Made by a program: the position numbers and the translations under genes. The notes beneath the pieces were generated by a model, which worked only from the letters and a program-made list of their open reading frames with translations, was not told the DNA's origin and made no database searches. DNA of 64,000 bases from Streptomyces sp. TRM68367 (GTDB lineage Bacteria > Actinomycetota > Actinomycetes > Streptomycetales > Streptomycetaceae). Of this stretch, positions 17,839-26,065 are shown one piece after another. Location of the stretch: positions 131,614-195,613 of the forward strand of contig NZ_JACTVI010000002.1 of NCBI RefSeq assembly GCF_014495685.1. Direction: 5' to 3'. How positions within the stretch are numbered: the stretch's first letter is position 1; every line of letters starts with the position of its first letter.

Positions 17839-17982
17839 CTGCCAGGCCGCGATCGACCGCTCCTGAACGCTCCCCCAGTCGTGATGGCTCTGACCGTCCG
17901 CACTGGGCGGCCCGCAGGTGCTCGGCTGGCGGCGCGCCGACGCGCGGGGACGGCCACGGGCAGGCTCGGCGGCGAGGAGCGC

Positions 17983-18231
17983 CTACGACTTGGCGTCCAT
18001 CACACCGGCCCGCCAGACGCCGATGACGGCCGCCATAACGCCGCCCGCCAGGTAGAACACCGAATGGCCCCCGGGGAGGACTTCCAGGTCGCTGAACTCC
18101 TCGATCCAGTTCACCACGACGACCGCCAGACCCAGCCAGAACAGGGTCCATCCGAAGATCCTGTTTGGCACGGACCGGGTGTGCAGCTTCCCGACCTTGA
18201 GCTTGTTGTGCTTGATGCTGTTGCCGGTCAT
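17983..18231 (-). CDS. Small two-helix membrane protein downstream of lgt
   Basis: 82 residues with helices at about 26-44 (FGWTLFWLGLAVVVVNW) and 57-75 (FYLAGGVMAAVIGVW). The ATG at 18231 overlaps the lgt stop (ATGA), so it is coupled to lgt. There is no catalytic motif. It is the last gene of the four-gene CPIC protein-lnt-lgt unit. Confidence 0.75.
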   Translation of the reverse strand: MTGNSIKHNKLKVGKLHTRSVPNRIFGWTLFWLGLAVVVVNWIEEFSDLEVLPGGHSVFYLAGGVMAAVIGVWRAGVMDAKS

Positions 18232-19091
18232 GTGCTCGCCTTCTCCGCTTCGGGGGCGTCCGCCCCGCCGTCGCTCGCCGAGATGTCCTCCACGCCCGGG
18301 CGCCGCCGGGCCGAGATCACCAGGTAGGCGACGGCGCCGGCGAACACCACGATCGAGGTCCAGTTGTTCAGCCGGAGCCCCAGGAAGTGCTGTGCCTCGT
18401 CGATCCGCAGGTACTCGATCCAGAACCGGCCGACGGTGTACGCGGCCACGTAGAGCGCGAAGGTCCGCCCGTGCCCGAGCGCGAAGCGCGCGCCGGCCCA
18501 GATGACCAGCACCGCGACCCCGACGTCCCACAGCGACTCGTAGAGGAAGGTGGGATGGAACGTCGCCACATCCGCGTAGCCCTCGGGCCGCTTGTCCGGA
18601 GAGATCTCCAGACCCCAGGGGAGGGAGGTCGGGCGCCCGAAGAGCTCCTGGTTGAACCAGTTGCCCCACCGCCCGATGGCCTGCGCGAGCGCGATGCCGG
18701 GCGCGACCGCGTCCGCGTACGCGGGGAACGGAACCCCGTGTCGGCGGCACCCGATCCACGCGCCGACGCCGCCCAGCGCGATGGCGCCCCAGATACCGAG
18801 GCCGCCCTCCCAGATGTACAGGGCCTTGATGGGCTCGCCGCCCGCACCGAAGTACGCGTCCGGGCTGGTGATCACGTGGTAGAGGCGGCCGCCGACGAGC
18901 CCGAAGGGTACGGCCCAGATGGCGATGTCGGTGATCGTCTCCTTCTTGCCCCCGCGCGCCGCCCAGCGGCGCGCGCCGAGCCAGACGGCGACGAAGGCGC
19001 CCAGGATGATGCAGAAGGCGTACGCCCTCAGGGGGACCGGACCCAGGTACAGGACTCCGGTCGAGGGGCTGGGCAGTGCGGCGAGTTCCAT
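18228..19091 (-). CDS. lgt: Prolipoprotein diacylglyceryl transferase, extra copy
   Basis: 287 residues, seven membrane helices. The signature GRWGNWFNQELFGRPT, the catalytic-region YAFCIILGAF and HPTFLYESLWD are all present. Lgt adds diacylglycerol to the lipobox Cys in the first step of lipoprotein maturation. It follows lnt directly. A CTAAG-type box lies 23-35 bases upstream of the ATG, inside the end of lnt, so lgt may have its own switch. Streptomyces chromosomes normally carry another lgt, so this is probably a dedicated copy. Confidence 0.93.
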   Translation of the reverse strand: MELAALPSPSTGVLYLGPVPLRAYAFCIILGAFVAVWLGARRWAARGGKKETITDIAIWAVPFGLVGGRLYHVITSPDAYFGAGGEPIKALYIWEGGLGIWGAIALGGVGAWIGCRRHGVPFPAYADAVAPGIALAQAIGRWGNWFNQELFGRPTSLPWGLEISPDKRPEGYADVATFHPTFLYESLWDVGVAVLVIWAGARFALGHGRTFALYVAAYTVGRFWIEYLRIDEAQHFLGLRLNNWTSIVVFAGAVAYLVISARRRPGVEDISASDGGADAPEAEKAST

Positions 19092-19109
19092 ACCTGCACT
19101 ATAAGAGAT

Positions 19110-20705
19110 TCAGCTAAGTAGCTTAGTAAATGGTTGGTCATGCTCGGGCATGGAAGCAGGTGCCTGAGCTGCGGCTGCGGTGCGCCGCGAGCGACGCAGC
19201 GAGAGCGCCAGACCGACGAGAACGGGCGCCCCCAGCACCACCTCGGGCCACACGCCGAGCCACTCGGAGAGGGTGAGCCCCGAAGAGAGCGGCACCTGCT
19301 CCACCAGATGACCGCCACGCCAGGTCCCCAGCCGGTCCATGACCTGTCCGTCCGGGGCGACGATGGCGCTGACCCCGCTCGTCGAGGCGAGGGCGACCGC
19401 CCGTCCGTACTCGATCGCGCGGATGCGGGCCATCGCGAGCTGCTGCTCGGACTGCCCGGCCTGGATACCGCGCTCGTACGTCGCGTTGTTCGTCTGGACG
19501 ACGAGGAGGTTGGCGCCCGCCCGGACGGTGTCGCGGACCCGGTCGTCGTACGCGATCTCGTAGCAGATCACGTCACCGAGCAGCACCTGCCCCGCCTCCA
19601 GCGGGGCCGTGGACGTACCGGGCAGGAGGTCGCGCGGGATGAGCTGGAGCGCGCCGAGGCCGCCGAGGAGCGAACGCGCCGGGATGTACTCGCCGAAGGG
19701 TACGAGCTGGCGCTTGGCGTACCAGGAGACCGGGCCCTGGTCGGGCAGCCACAGCTGGCCGGCGTTGTAGGCCCGGTCGTCGGGGGCTTCCAGCATGGCG
19801 CCGATGAGGAGGGGGCTGTCCAGTTCGCGGACCGAGTCGGCGACGAGGGAGCCGAGCTCCGGATTGCGTCTCGGGTCGCCGTCGAGGGAGTTCTCCGGCC
19901 ACAGGACGATGTCCGGACGTGGGACCTCGCCGCGGCGTACGGCGTCGGCCAGGGCCTTGGTCTCGCGGGCGTGGTTCTGTGCGACGTTGCGCACCCGGGC
20001 CTGCTCCTCCAGCGTGCGCTCGCGTTCGACGTTGCCCTGGACGACGGCGACCACGGCGCTCGGCCCGGATGTCCCCGGGGCGGGGAGGGCGAGCGGTGTC
20101 GTGATCAGGGCAACCGCGCCAAGGCATACGGCCGCGCTGGCCTCCCGTCGGCCGCGGCGCCACTCTGTCAGGCCGCACACCAGCAGCGATCCCAGGAACG
20201 CGACGGCGAAGGAGAGGGCTGGGCCGCCGCCGACAGCGGCCCAGCCCGCATAGGGGGCATCCGCCTGACCGAAGGCCAGCCGTCCCCAGGGGAAGCCGCC
20301 GAGCGGAGCCCGGCCGCGCACCGCCTCCAGGACCACCCACCACGCAGCGGTGTACAGCGGCCAGCCCGGCAGCGCGATCAAGCGGGGCAGCGGCAGCGCG
20401 GCGAGTGCGAAGACCAGGGCCTGGATCGCAGTGAGGGCCAGCCACGGGACCAGACCGAGGTTCGCCAGCCAGACGATCAGCGGGGCGAGGAAGGCGATGC
20501 CGAAGATCCCGCCCGCGGCGAAGGCGGACCGGGCACGCCGTCCGCGCACCGCCAGGATCAGCAGAGCCGGGCCGAGCGGGGCCAGGAACCACCAGCCGAC
20601 AGGCGGGAACGAGGCGTAGAGCAGCAGTCCACCGGCGGAGGCCGCTGCCCAGGACCGTAGCGTGGCCGCATTGGGGCGGGTCACGAGGGAAGTACCGGTC
20701 CTCAC
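19110..20705 (-). CDS. lnt: Apolipoprotein N-acyltransferase, extra copy
   Basis: 531 residues. N-terminal membrane helices, then a nitrilase-like domain with the catalytic Glu (LWPENSLDGDP), Lys (WYAKRQLVPFGEYIPA) and Cys (LLGDVICYEIAYDDRV), and a final membrane helix. Lnt adds the third acyl chain to lipoproteins. The GTG at 20705 overlaps the upstream gene's stop. The codons at the 3' end double as the lgt control box. Confidence 0.92.
   Translation of the reverse strand: MRTGTSLVTRPNAATLRSWAAASAGGLLLYASFPPVGWWFLAPLGPALLILAVRGRRARSAFAAGGIFGIAFLAPLIVWLANLGLVPWLALTAIQALVFALAALPLPRLIALPGWPLYTAAWWVVLEAVRGRAPLGGFPWGRLAFGQADAPYAGWAAVGGGPALSFAVAFLGSLLVCGLTEWRRGRREASAAVCLGAVALITTPLALPAPGTSGPSAVVAVVQGNVERERTLEEQARVRNVAQNHARETKALADAVRRGEVPRPDIVLWPENSLDGDPRRNPELGSLVADSVRELDSPLLIGAMLEAPDDRAYNAGQLWLPDQGPVSWYAKRQLVPFGEYIPARSLLGGLGALQLIPRDLLPGTSTAPLEAGQVLLGDVICYEIAYDDRVRDTVRAGANLLVVQTNNATYERGIQAGQSEQQLAMARIRAIEYGRAVALASTSGVSAIVAPDGQVMDRLGTWRGGHLVEQVPLSSGLTLSEWLGVWPEVVLGAPVLVGLALSLRRSRRTAAAAQAPASMPEHDQPFTKLLS
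19114..19126 (-). promoter_or_regulatory. CTAAG-N3-CTTAG box, lgt
   Basis: Perfect CTAAG-TAG-CTTAG, extended to AGCTAAG-TAG-CTTAGTA. It overlaps the last codons of lnt and sits just upstream of lgt. Confidence 0.6.
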
Positions 20706-21157
20706 GAAGGCACTGCGCAGACGTTCGCGGTGCGCAGTCGTCGTACGAGCACGTGGACCAGCAGCGCCACCGAGGCGGCGGCGAGTACCGGTTGCAGCGG
20801 AGCGAAGTACGACAGGGCGCCGCTGACACCGATGGCCAGCACCACGAGCTTGTTGCAGATCGGACAGCCGACCGCGAAGGCGGACAGCAGTCCCGCGCCG
20901 AGGGCGCGAGCGGTGCGGGGACGCTCGGGCGGCCCGGCCGCGGGGACGTCGGCCGGGCCGATGCGGACGTACGTGGCCACCAGGAGCCCCTCAAGTACGG
21001 AACTGACCAGCCACACCGGGTAGTTCCACCAGAGCACCGGGGTCATCCGCGTGTAGAAGGGGGTCGGCACCACGCCCGTCGGAACGCCGATGACAAGTGC
21101 GGCGATCACCGTGACCGCTGCTGCCACGAGCCATCTGCGGGCGGGCCAGGTGCGCAT
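20702..21157 (-). CDS. Membrane protein with a CPIC motif
   Basis: 151 residues, four membrane helices. The third carries AVGCPICNKLVVLAIGVSG, a Cys-x-x-Cys in a hydrophobic setting, which suggests thiol chemistry or metal passage at the membrane. The ATG at 21157 has GAGGAGC upstream; an ATG at 21247 lacks a ribosome site. It is the first gene of the unit with lnt and lgt and has a CTAAG-type box about 100 bases upstream. The family name is unknown to me. Confidence 0.75.
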   Translation of the reverse strand: MRTWPARRWLVAAAVTVIAALVIGVPTGVVPTPFYTRMTPVLWWNYPVWLVSSVLEGLLVATYVRIGPADVPAAGPPERPRTARALGAGLLSAFAVGCPICNKLVVLAIGVSGALSYFAPLQPVLAAASVALLVHVLVRRLRTANVCAVPS

Positions 21158-21256
21158 GGGGCTGCTCCTCGGGATCGGGCCGCCGACCGGACGGCACGGC
21201 AAACCGGGGAGCCTGACAACGGCCTCCGGTCGGCGGCTGGCAGCCATGCTAAGTCA

Positions 21257-21269
21257 CTAATCGGATTAG
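21257..21269 (-). promoter_or_regulatory. CTAAG-type box, CPIC protein-lnt-lgt unit
   Basis: CTAAT-CGG-ATTAG is a perfect inverted repeat, extended to CACTAAT-CGG-ATTAGTA. A further CTAAG half-site lies 3 bases to its left at 21249-21253. Confidence 0.5.
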
Positions 21270-21287
21270 TAGCAATGAGGGGTTGGA

Positions 21288-21545
21288 TCAGTGGCGAGGT
21301 CGGGGTTCGACGACGCGGTGGCCGTGGGCGAGGGCTGTCATGCGTCGCTGGTAGGAGCGTGTGTCGATCCGTCCGTGCAGCAGCAGGCCGGCGCACCACC
21401 GCTCCTCATCCTCGAGCGCCGCGCGCCTGCCCCTGACGCGGGCCAGGGGTGGGTACCGGCTCTGGTGTGTGCTGACCAGGCGGACTATGTCGTAGTAGAT
21501 CGCAGCGAGAAGCAGGGTGCCGATCAGTATCGCTATCGCGGCCAT
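21288..21545 (-). CDS. Small membrane-anchored protein with SHOCT-like tail
   Basis: 85 residues: one N-terminal membrane helix (AAIAILIGTLLLAAIYYDIV), a basic linker, then a helical tail EERWCAGLLLHGRIDTRSY that recalls SHOCT-type short C-terminal domains. It lies 16 bases after the preceding small membrane gene and should be cotranscribed with it. Confidence 0.65.
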   Translation of the reverse strand: MAAIAILIGTLLLAAIYYDIVRLVSTHQSRYPPLARVRGRRAALEDEERWCAGLLLHGRIDTRSYQRRMTALAHGHRVVEPRPRH

Positions 21546-21561
21546 GGGACCAAGGCCCAGT

Positions 21562-21768
21562 TCACAAGGTTTCGCGTGTGTCCTTCTGTGCGGCGCGCAG
21601 CTCGGCGACTTCCCTGCGCAGCTCGTCCAGCTCGAAGTGCGCCGCGGGTGAGTCGACGGAGTTGCTTCGCCGTGATGCGTGCAGCCCTCCGCGCGTCATG
21701 AACCACATCATCAGGCCCATGCCGATCGGGCAGGCCAGGAGGAGCAGTGGATACAGAAACTGAGGCAT
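21562..21768 (-). CDS. Small DUF2933-like membrane protein
   Basis: 68 residues: one helix with LLLACPIGMGLMMWFMTRGG (a Cys-Pro and Met-rich membrane segment), then a charged coiled-coil tail (FELDELRREVAELRAAQKD). DUF2933-type proteins often lie in copper loci. The ATG at 21768 has a GGAGGC-like site. A CTAAG-type box lies 49-61 bases upstream. Confidence 0.7.
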   Translation of the reverse strand: MPQFLYPLLLLACPIGMGLMMWFMTRGGLHASRRSNSVDSPAAHFELDELRREVAELRAAQKDTRETL

Positions 21769-21816
21769 GGGGGCCTCCCGGTGGACTGCGGGACGCTCAT
21801 CGAACCGCTCTATCTA

Positions 21817-21829
21817 CTAAGTAGTTTAG
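21817..21829 (-). promoter_or_regulatory. CTAAG-type box, DUF2933-like gene
   Basis: CTAAG-TAG-TTTAG, extended to TACTAAG-TAG-TTTAGAT. It is one mismatch from the perfect core. Confidence 0.55.
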
Positions 21830-22000
21830 ATAAATGGGGACGTTGGCGCCAGTCCGGGCGCAATCCATCGCGCAGTGTGATGGATCTGTTGCTGGGGGTG
21901 TCTCGTGCCGGGGGTGGGTCTGGTTGGCTGCAGCGCGGCCGGCGAGGTCGCGGTCGGGGGTTCGTGTACGGGCCGGAGGTGATGCGCTTGCCTTTATCTA
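21830..22000. other. Gene-free part of the divergent control region
   Basis: Nothing was found here except the flanking CTAAG-type boxes. Together with 22014-22182 it separates the minus-strand small membrane genes from the plus-strand aminotransferase. Confidence 0.5.
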
Positions 22001-22013
22001 CTAAGGGACTTAG
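22001..22013 (+). promoter_or_regulatory. CTAAG-N3-CTTAG box upstream of the aminotransferase
   Basis: Perfect CTAAG-GGA-CTTAG, extended to TACTAAG-GGA-CTTAGTG. It lies 170 bases before the plus-strand GTG at 22183. It could also serve the minus-strand unit as a distal site. Confidence 0.55.
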
Positions 22014-22182
22014 TGTCTAGTTCGGTAGCCGACACTCGATCCCCAGCGGCCGCCTTCTTTCCGTCCGCTGTGATCCCACCCTCAAAGGACGTCACCGGTC
22101 ACCGATTGGGAGCTGGTCATCCCGCATGACTCTCCTTGCCTCCGGAAGTCTCGGGTGACCGCATCGAATGGAAAGGGGAGCC

Positions 22183-23442
22183 GTGCGGTCAGGAGAGTCT
22201 CCACATCCATCGCCGTCGGCCGGCGGTGCCCTCGAAGATCTGATGCGTGAGCGGCTCGGCCGTGAGTGCGTGTATGTCCCGTCGTGCAGACTGGCCGTGT
22301 ACCTGGCACTACGCCGCTGGTGCGCTCCTGGTGGAAGCGTCCTGATGTCGCCGGTCAACGACGACGTCATGGTGTTCGTCGTGCTGGCAGCCGGGCTGCG
22401 TCCCGTAATGGCGCCGGTGTCACCTCGGGACGGGAACATCGACATCCGCGCGGTGCCGGAATCGACCTGGCGCAGCGTAAGCGCGGTGCTGACGACCAAC
22501 GTCTACGGCATGCCGGACGACGCGGACGAACTGCGCACTCGGTGCGACCGAATGGGCATCCCCCTCCTTGAGGACGCAGCACACGCGATCGGTACGACGC
22601 TGGGCGACCGCCCGATCGGCACCTTCGGAACAGCCGCGGCTTTCAGCCTGGGCAAGCACGCGGGGGCGACCGGTGGCGGATTCCTGGCGCTGGAGGACCC
22701 AGCGGACCGCAAGGCGCTGGAACAACTGCGTGATGAGCTGCTGGCGCCGCGGCAGCTGCATCGGGACCTGGCGTACACGCTGCGCCCTCTCGCGCGCGCT
22801 GCGGTACAGCGGCTCCATCTGGTCCGACCCGTATGGAGGACCATGCGGACCCTGGGGCTGCTGGAACGCGAACGCTTTCGTATGGAGCTCCAAGAACGGC
22901 ACTTGCGGGAGAGCACGGGCCGCAGTCCGGACCTGGGAGCCTTCGACCGCTGGGTGCGAGTCGATCTGCACGGATACCGCAGGGAACACGGACGCGTTCT
23001 GCAGCGCACGCTGAGGCGGCGGATGAGTGGCCTGGACGCGGACCTGTCTCGGCGGCGTGAGGGTACGAGGCTGCTGGGCGGCACCGTCTGGGCTGCCGCG
23101 GGCGTGAGGGGCGCGGTCGCGGAGGGGGTGCAGGCTCGCCACGTGCCGCCGCTGTTCCGCGTGCCCCTGATGGTGCGCGACCGGGACGAGCTGGTGGCAC
23201 GTCTGGAGCGGTGCGGTGTCGTGATCGGGTACCTGTACGACCCGCCCTTGGACGACTTCGCCGGACCCGAGTTCGTGGAGCCGTCCCCGGCGCCTGAAGC
23301 GGCCCGCTGGTTCGCGGCGCACGCGCTGCCGGTGGACCCCCTCCTGGCGCGGAGGATGATGCGCCTGCTGCAACGGGAGGCTCCGGAGCCGGCGGATCCG
23401 TTTCCGGGCCCGGCCGTAGGCGACCAGGCGCCGCGAGTGTGA
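22183..23442 (+). CDS. DegT/DnrJ/EryC1-type PLP-dependent aminotransferase-like protein
   Basis: 419 residues. It has the fold's PLP features: LLEDAAHAIG with the ring-binding Asp, and FSLGKHAGATGGGF with the Schiff-base Lys. The C-terminal half (from about residue 260) is Arg-rich and diverged. Such enzymes transaminate keto-sugars or similar substrates. The GTG at 22183 has AAGGGGAG just upstream and is preferred over the ATG at 22168. It stands alone, without sugar-pathway genes, so the substrate is open. Confidence 0.8.
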   Translation: MRSGESPHPSPSAGGALEDLMRERLGRECVYVPSCRLAVYLALRRWCAPGGSVLMSPVNDDVMVFVVLAAGLRPVMAPVSPRDGNIDIRAVPESTWRSVSAVLTTNVYGMPDDADELRTRCDRMGIPLLEDAAHAIGTTLGDRPIGTFGTAAAFSLGKHAGATGGGFLALEDPADRKALEQLRDELLAPRQLHRDLAYTLRPLARAAVQRLHLVRPVWRTMRTLGLLERERFRMELQERHLRESTGRSPDLGAFDRWVRVDLHGYRREHGRVLQRTLRRRMSGLDADLSRRREGTRLLGGTVWAAAGVRGAVAEGVQARHVPPLFRVPLMVRDRDELVARLERCGVVIGYLYDPPLDDFAGPEFVEPSPAPEAARWFAAHALPVDPLLARRMMRLLQREAPEPADPFPGPAVGDQAPRV

Positions 23443-23667
23443 TTCCAGGCCTCGGCCCCGCTCGGCCTCCGTCGGCCGTGCACATCGCATCCGCCAGCTA
23501 TGGGACGTCGCTTGTGCCGCGGCCTGAGACTGCGCGGGCGCGGGCGGTATGCCGCCTCGGCGAGGTCGCTCCCAGTGCTGCCCGTGCAGGCTGAAGAGGG
23601 AAAGTTCGCCCGTGCGGGCTCGTATCCGGGGCGGAGAACCTGAACGCTCCCCATGCCATGGGCGGAT

Positions 23668-24441
23668 TCACAGTGGGAGTTGGAAACCTGTGATGAGTGT
23701 CTGAAGCTGAGCGATGAGCTGCCCCCACCAGCCGGTCACCTGCATGACCCCCACCGCCACCAGCAGCACTCCACCGACTCGCATCACCGTCCGCGCGTGC
23801 CGCCGCGCCCAGGTGAAGCGTCGCATCGCGCCGTCGAACGACGCCGCCGCGAGCAGGAAGGGAATGCCGAGTCCGAGGCTGTACGTGAATGAGAGGAGGG
23901 CCCCGCGCCCGGCGCTCGCGCTGTCCGCCGCCAGGGAAAGGACGGCCGCGAGCGTGGGGCCGATGCACGGCGTCCAGCCGATCGCGAAGAGCGCGCCGAG
24001 CAGCGGCGCGCCCGCGAGGCCCGCGCCGGGCCGGACGGAGGGCCGCCAGCTGAACCCGGCCAGCGGCAGCTTGTCGAGCAGCCCGGCGAAGACCAGGCCC
24101 AGCACGATGGTGAGCGAGCCCAGCACGATGCCGAGCGTCCGCTGGTGCGCCACCAGCACGGCACCCGCACCACCGAACAGCGCCCCGTAGCTGGTGAAGA
24201 CGGCGGCGAAACCGCCCACGAACAGCAAACAGCCGACCAGAACCCGCCATCTCGTGCCGCGCCGCCCCGCGTCGGCGGTGCTCGCGCCAGACATCCCGGC
24301 GACGTACGAGAGATAGCCCGGGACCAGGGGGAGGCAGCAGGGCGAGAAGAAGGAGAGCGCTCCGGCGGCGAGTGCCAGGAGGAGGGCGACGGCGAGCGGC
24401 CCTGTCAGGACCGTTTCGCCGACACCGGCGGCCACCGTCAC
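23668..24441 (-). CDS. ccdA: CcdA-type thiol electron carrier
   Basis: 257 residues, six membrane helices. The two redox cysteines sit in LSFFSPCCLPLVPGY and IGWTPCIGPTLAAV. CcdA passes electrons from cytosolic thioredoxin to extracytoplasmic thiol proteins such as the adjacent TlpA-like lipoprotein. Its ATG overlaps the tlpA stop (ATGA). It is part of the System II cytochrome c assembly set, whose ResB and CcsB are at 41.7-44.5 kb. Confidence 0.92.
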   Translation of the reverse strand: MTVAAGVGETVLTGPLAVALLLALAAGALSFFSPCCLPLVPGYLSYVAGMSGASTADAGRRGTRWRVLVGCLLFVGGFAAVFTSYGALFGGAGAVLVAHQRTLGIVLGSLTIVLGLVFAGLLDKLPLAGFSWRPSVRPGAGLAGAPLLGALFAIGWTPCIGPTLAAVLSLAADSASAGRGALLSFTYSLGLGIPFLLAAASFDGAMRRFTWARRHARTVMRVGGVLLVAVGVMQVTGWWGQLIAQLQTLITGFQLPL

Positions 24442-25121
24442 TTGTCCGTACCTCCGCCGTTCTTCTCCGCGGCGAGATCCTTCACCAGCTCGCTCAGGGT
24501 CGTGTAGGTGGTCCGGCCGATGATGCGGGCGGCGATGCGTCCGTCACGGTCGATGATCACGGAGCTGGGAACCGCGGACAGCGGGATGCGTCCGTCGAAG
24601 CCCAGGAGCAGCTTGCCGTCGGGGTCGCGGAAGCTGGGGTACGTGATGCCGTAGTTCCGCTCGAAGGCCTTCGCCGCCGCGTCGTTGTCCCGTGTGTTGA
24701 TGCCGACGAACCGCACGCCGAGGTCACGGGTCTCCTCGGATACCTTCTTCAGATCGGGCGCCTCGGCCCGGCACGGCGCGCACCAAGATCCCCACACATT
24801 GAGCACGATCACCTTGCCGCGCAGGTCGGCCAGGTCCAACTGATCGCCGGTGATCGTCTCGCCGCTGAGCATGGGAGCCGTGGGCCGTTTGCCTGCCGGG
24901 TACTCGGTGAGTCCCTCCTGGGTGCTGGAGGCGGCGGCCTTCTCGGTGTCCGACGAGCCGGAAGTCGTACTCGTCCCGCACGCGGCGAGCAGCAGAGCGG
25001 CCGCGACCACGCCGGAGGCCCGCCACCGAACCCTGGTACGCAGCCGCGAGCGGTCGGCGCGTCGGTCTGCCGGTGGTGGCGCTGTGGGGGCGGAGTGGGT
25101 GCGCGGTGCCGTTGGGGCCAC
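24438..25121 (-). CDS. TlpA/ResA-like thioredoxin lipoprotein
   Basis: 227 residues. A long N-terminus leads to a lipobox (LLLAACGTST), then a thioredoxin fold with WGSWCAPCRAEAPDL and a later FRDPDGKLLLGF. It should be anchored outside the membrane and kept reduced by CcdA. The GTG at 25121 has GAAGGAGAC upstream. A perfect CTAAG box lies 28-40 bases before the start. The partner substrate may be a cytochrome c or a copper protein. Confidence 0.9.
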   Translation of the reverse strand: MAPTAPRTHSAPTAPPPADRRADRSRLRTRVRWRASGVVAAALLLAACGTSTTSGSSDTEKAAASSTQEGLTEYPAGKRPTAPMLSGETITGDQLDLADLRGKVIVLNVWGSWCAPCRAEAPDLKKVSEETRDLGVRFVGINTRDNDAAAKAFERNYGITYPSFRDPDGKLLLGFDGRIPLSAVPSSVIIDRDGRIAARIIGRTTYTTLSELVKDLAAEKNGGGTDK

Positions 25122-25148
25122 GGCTGTCTCCTTCGGCGATAGAATCTT

Positions 25149-25161
25149 CTAAGTAGCTTAG
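25149..25161 (-). promoter_or_regulatory. CTAAG-N3-CTTAG box, tlpA-ccdA
   Basis: Perfect CTAAG-TAG-CTTAG, the same 13 bases as at 19114. It lies at promoter distance from the tlpA start. Confidence 0.65.
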
Positions 25162-25383
25162 GAAAGCCGCTTCGGTGCCTTGAAGCCGGGGTGCCGCGAG
25201 GGCGGCAGGCCGATGTGATGAACCTGGACGGGCACCGACTTGGGCCCCTACTGGCGTCGATGGTCGGACCACGGCCTGCCCTCGTGTGAAGGCCTCGCGG
25301 GAAGGGGCCATAGGCGGCTGTGGTTCCCTGACACCGGACCGGCGTAAGAGCCCCGGCAAAATTGGCGGCGAAGGGAGCGGCCC

Positions 25384-26064
25384 ATGCGGATCCTGCTCGT
25401 GGAGGATGAGCCGCGGATCGCCGAGACGGTGCAGCGGGGGCTGGCCACCGAGCACATCGAGGTCGACGTGGAGTCCAACGGCGTCGACGGGTTGTGGGCG
25501 GCGACCGAGCGCGACTACTACGACGTCGTGGTCCTCGACATCATGCTGCCCGGCCTCAGCGGCTACGAGGTCGTCAAGCGGATGCGTGAACGGGACGTGT
25601 GGACGCCCGTGTTGATGCTCACGGCCAAGACCGGCGAGTACGACGAGGCCGACGCGTTCGACCTGGGGGCCGACGACTACCTGACCAAGCCCTTCTCCTT
25701 CGTGGTCCTGGTGGCGCGGTTGCGGGCGCTGACCCGGCGGGGCTCGGCCGAGCGTCCCGCGGTGCTCGCGGCCGGTGACCTCACCCTGGATCCCTCCCAG
25801 CACCGGGTGGCCCGCGGCGGCGCCCGGATCGAGCTGACCCCACGTGAATACGGCGTGCTGGAGTTCCTGATGCGCCGCAAGGGCACGGTGCTCGCCAAGA
25901 CCGACATTCTCGGCGGTGTCTGGGACGCCCACTACGACGGCGGCGAGAACGTCGTCGAGGTCTACATCCGCTACCTCCGCAGGAAGATCGACGAACCGTT
26001 CGGCCGACAGGCCATCCGCACCGTGCGCGGCGCCGGGTACCTGCTCGACCCGGAGGGTGGCTGA
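25384..26064 (+). CDS. OmpR-family response regulator
   Basis: 226 residues. The receiver domain has the acidic pair (VEDEP), phospho-acceptor D52 (VVVLDIMLPG) and the conserved Lys (DYLTKPFSF). The winged-helix output domain ends with YIRYLRRKIDEPFG and VRGAGYLLDPEGG. The ATG has GGGAGC upstream. It overlaps or abuts the kinase gene. A possible binding site lies at 27912 in front of the His-rich peptide gene. Confidence 0.92.
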   Translation: MRILLVEDEPRIAETVQRGLATEHIEVDVESNGVDGLWAATERDYYDVVVLDIMLPGLSGYEVVKRMRERDVWTPVLMLTAKTGEYDEADAFDLGADDYLTKPFSFVVLVARLRALTRRGSAERPAVLAAGDLTLDPSQHRVARGGARIELTPREYGVLEFLMRRKGTVLAKTDILGGVWDAHYDGGENVVEVYIRYLRRKIDEPFGRQAIRTVRGAGYLLDPEGG

Positions 26065-26065
26065 G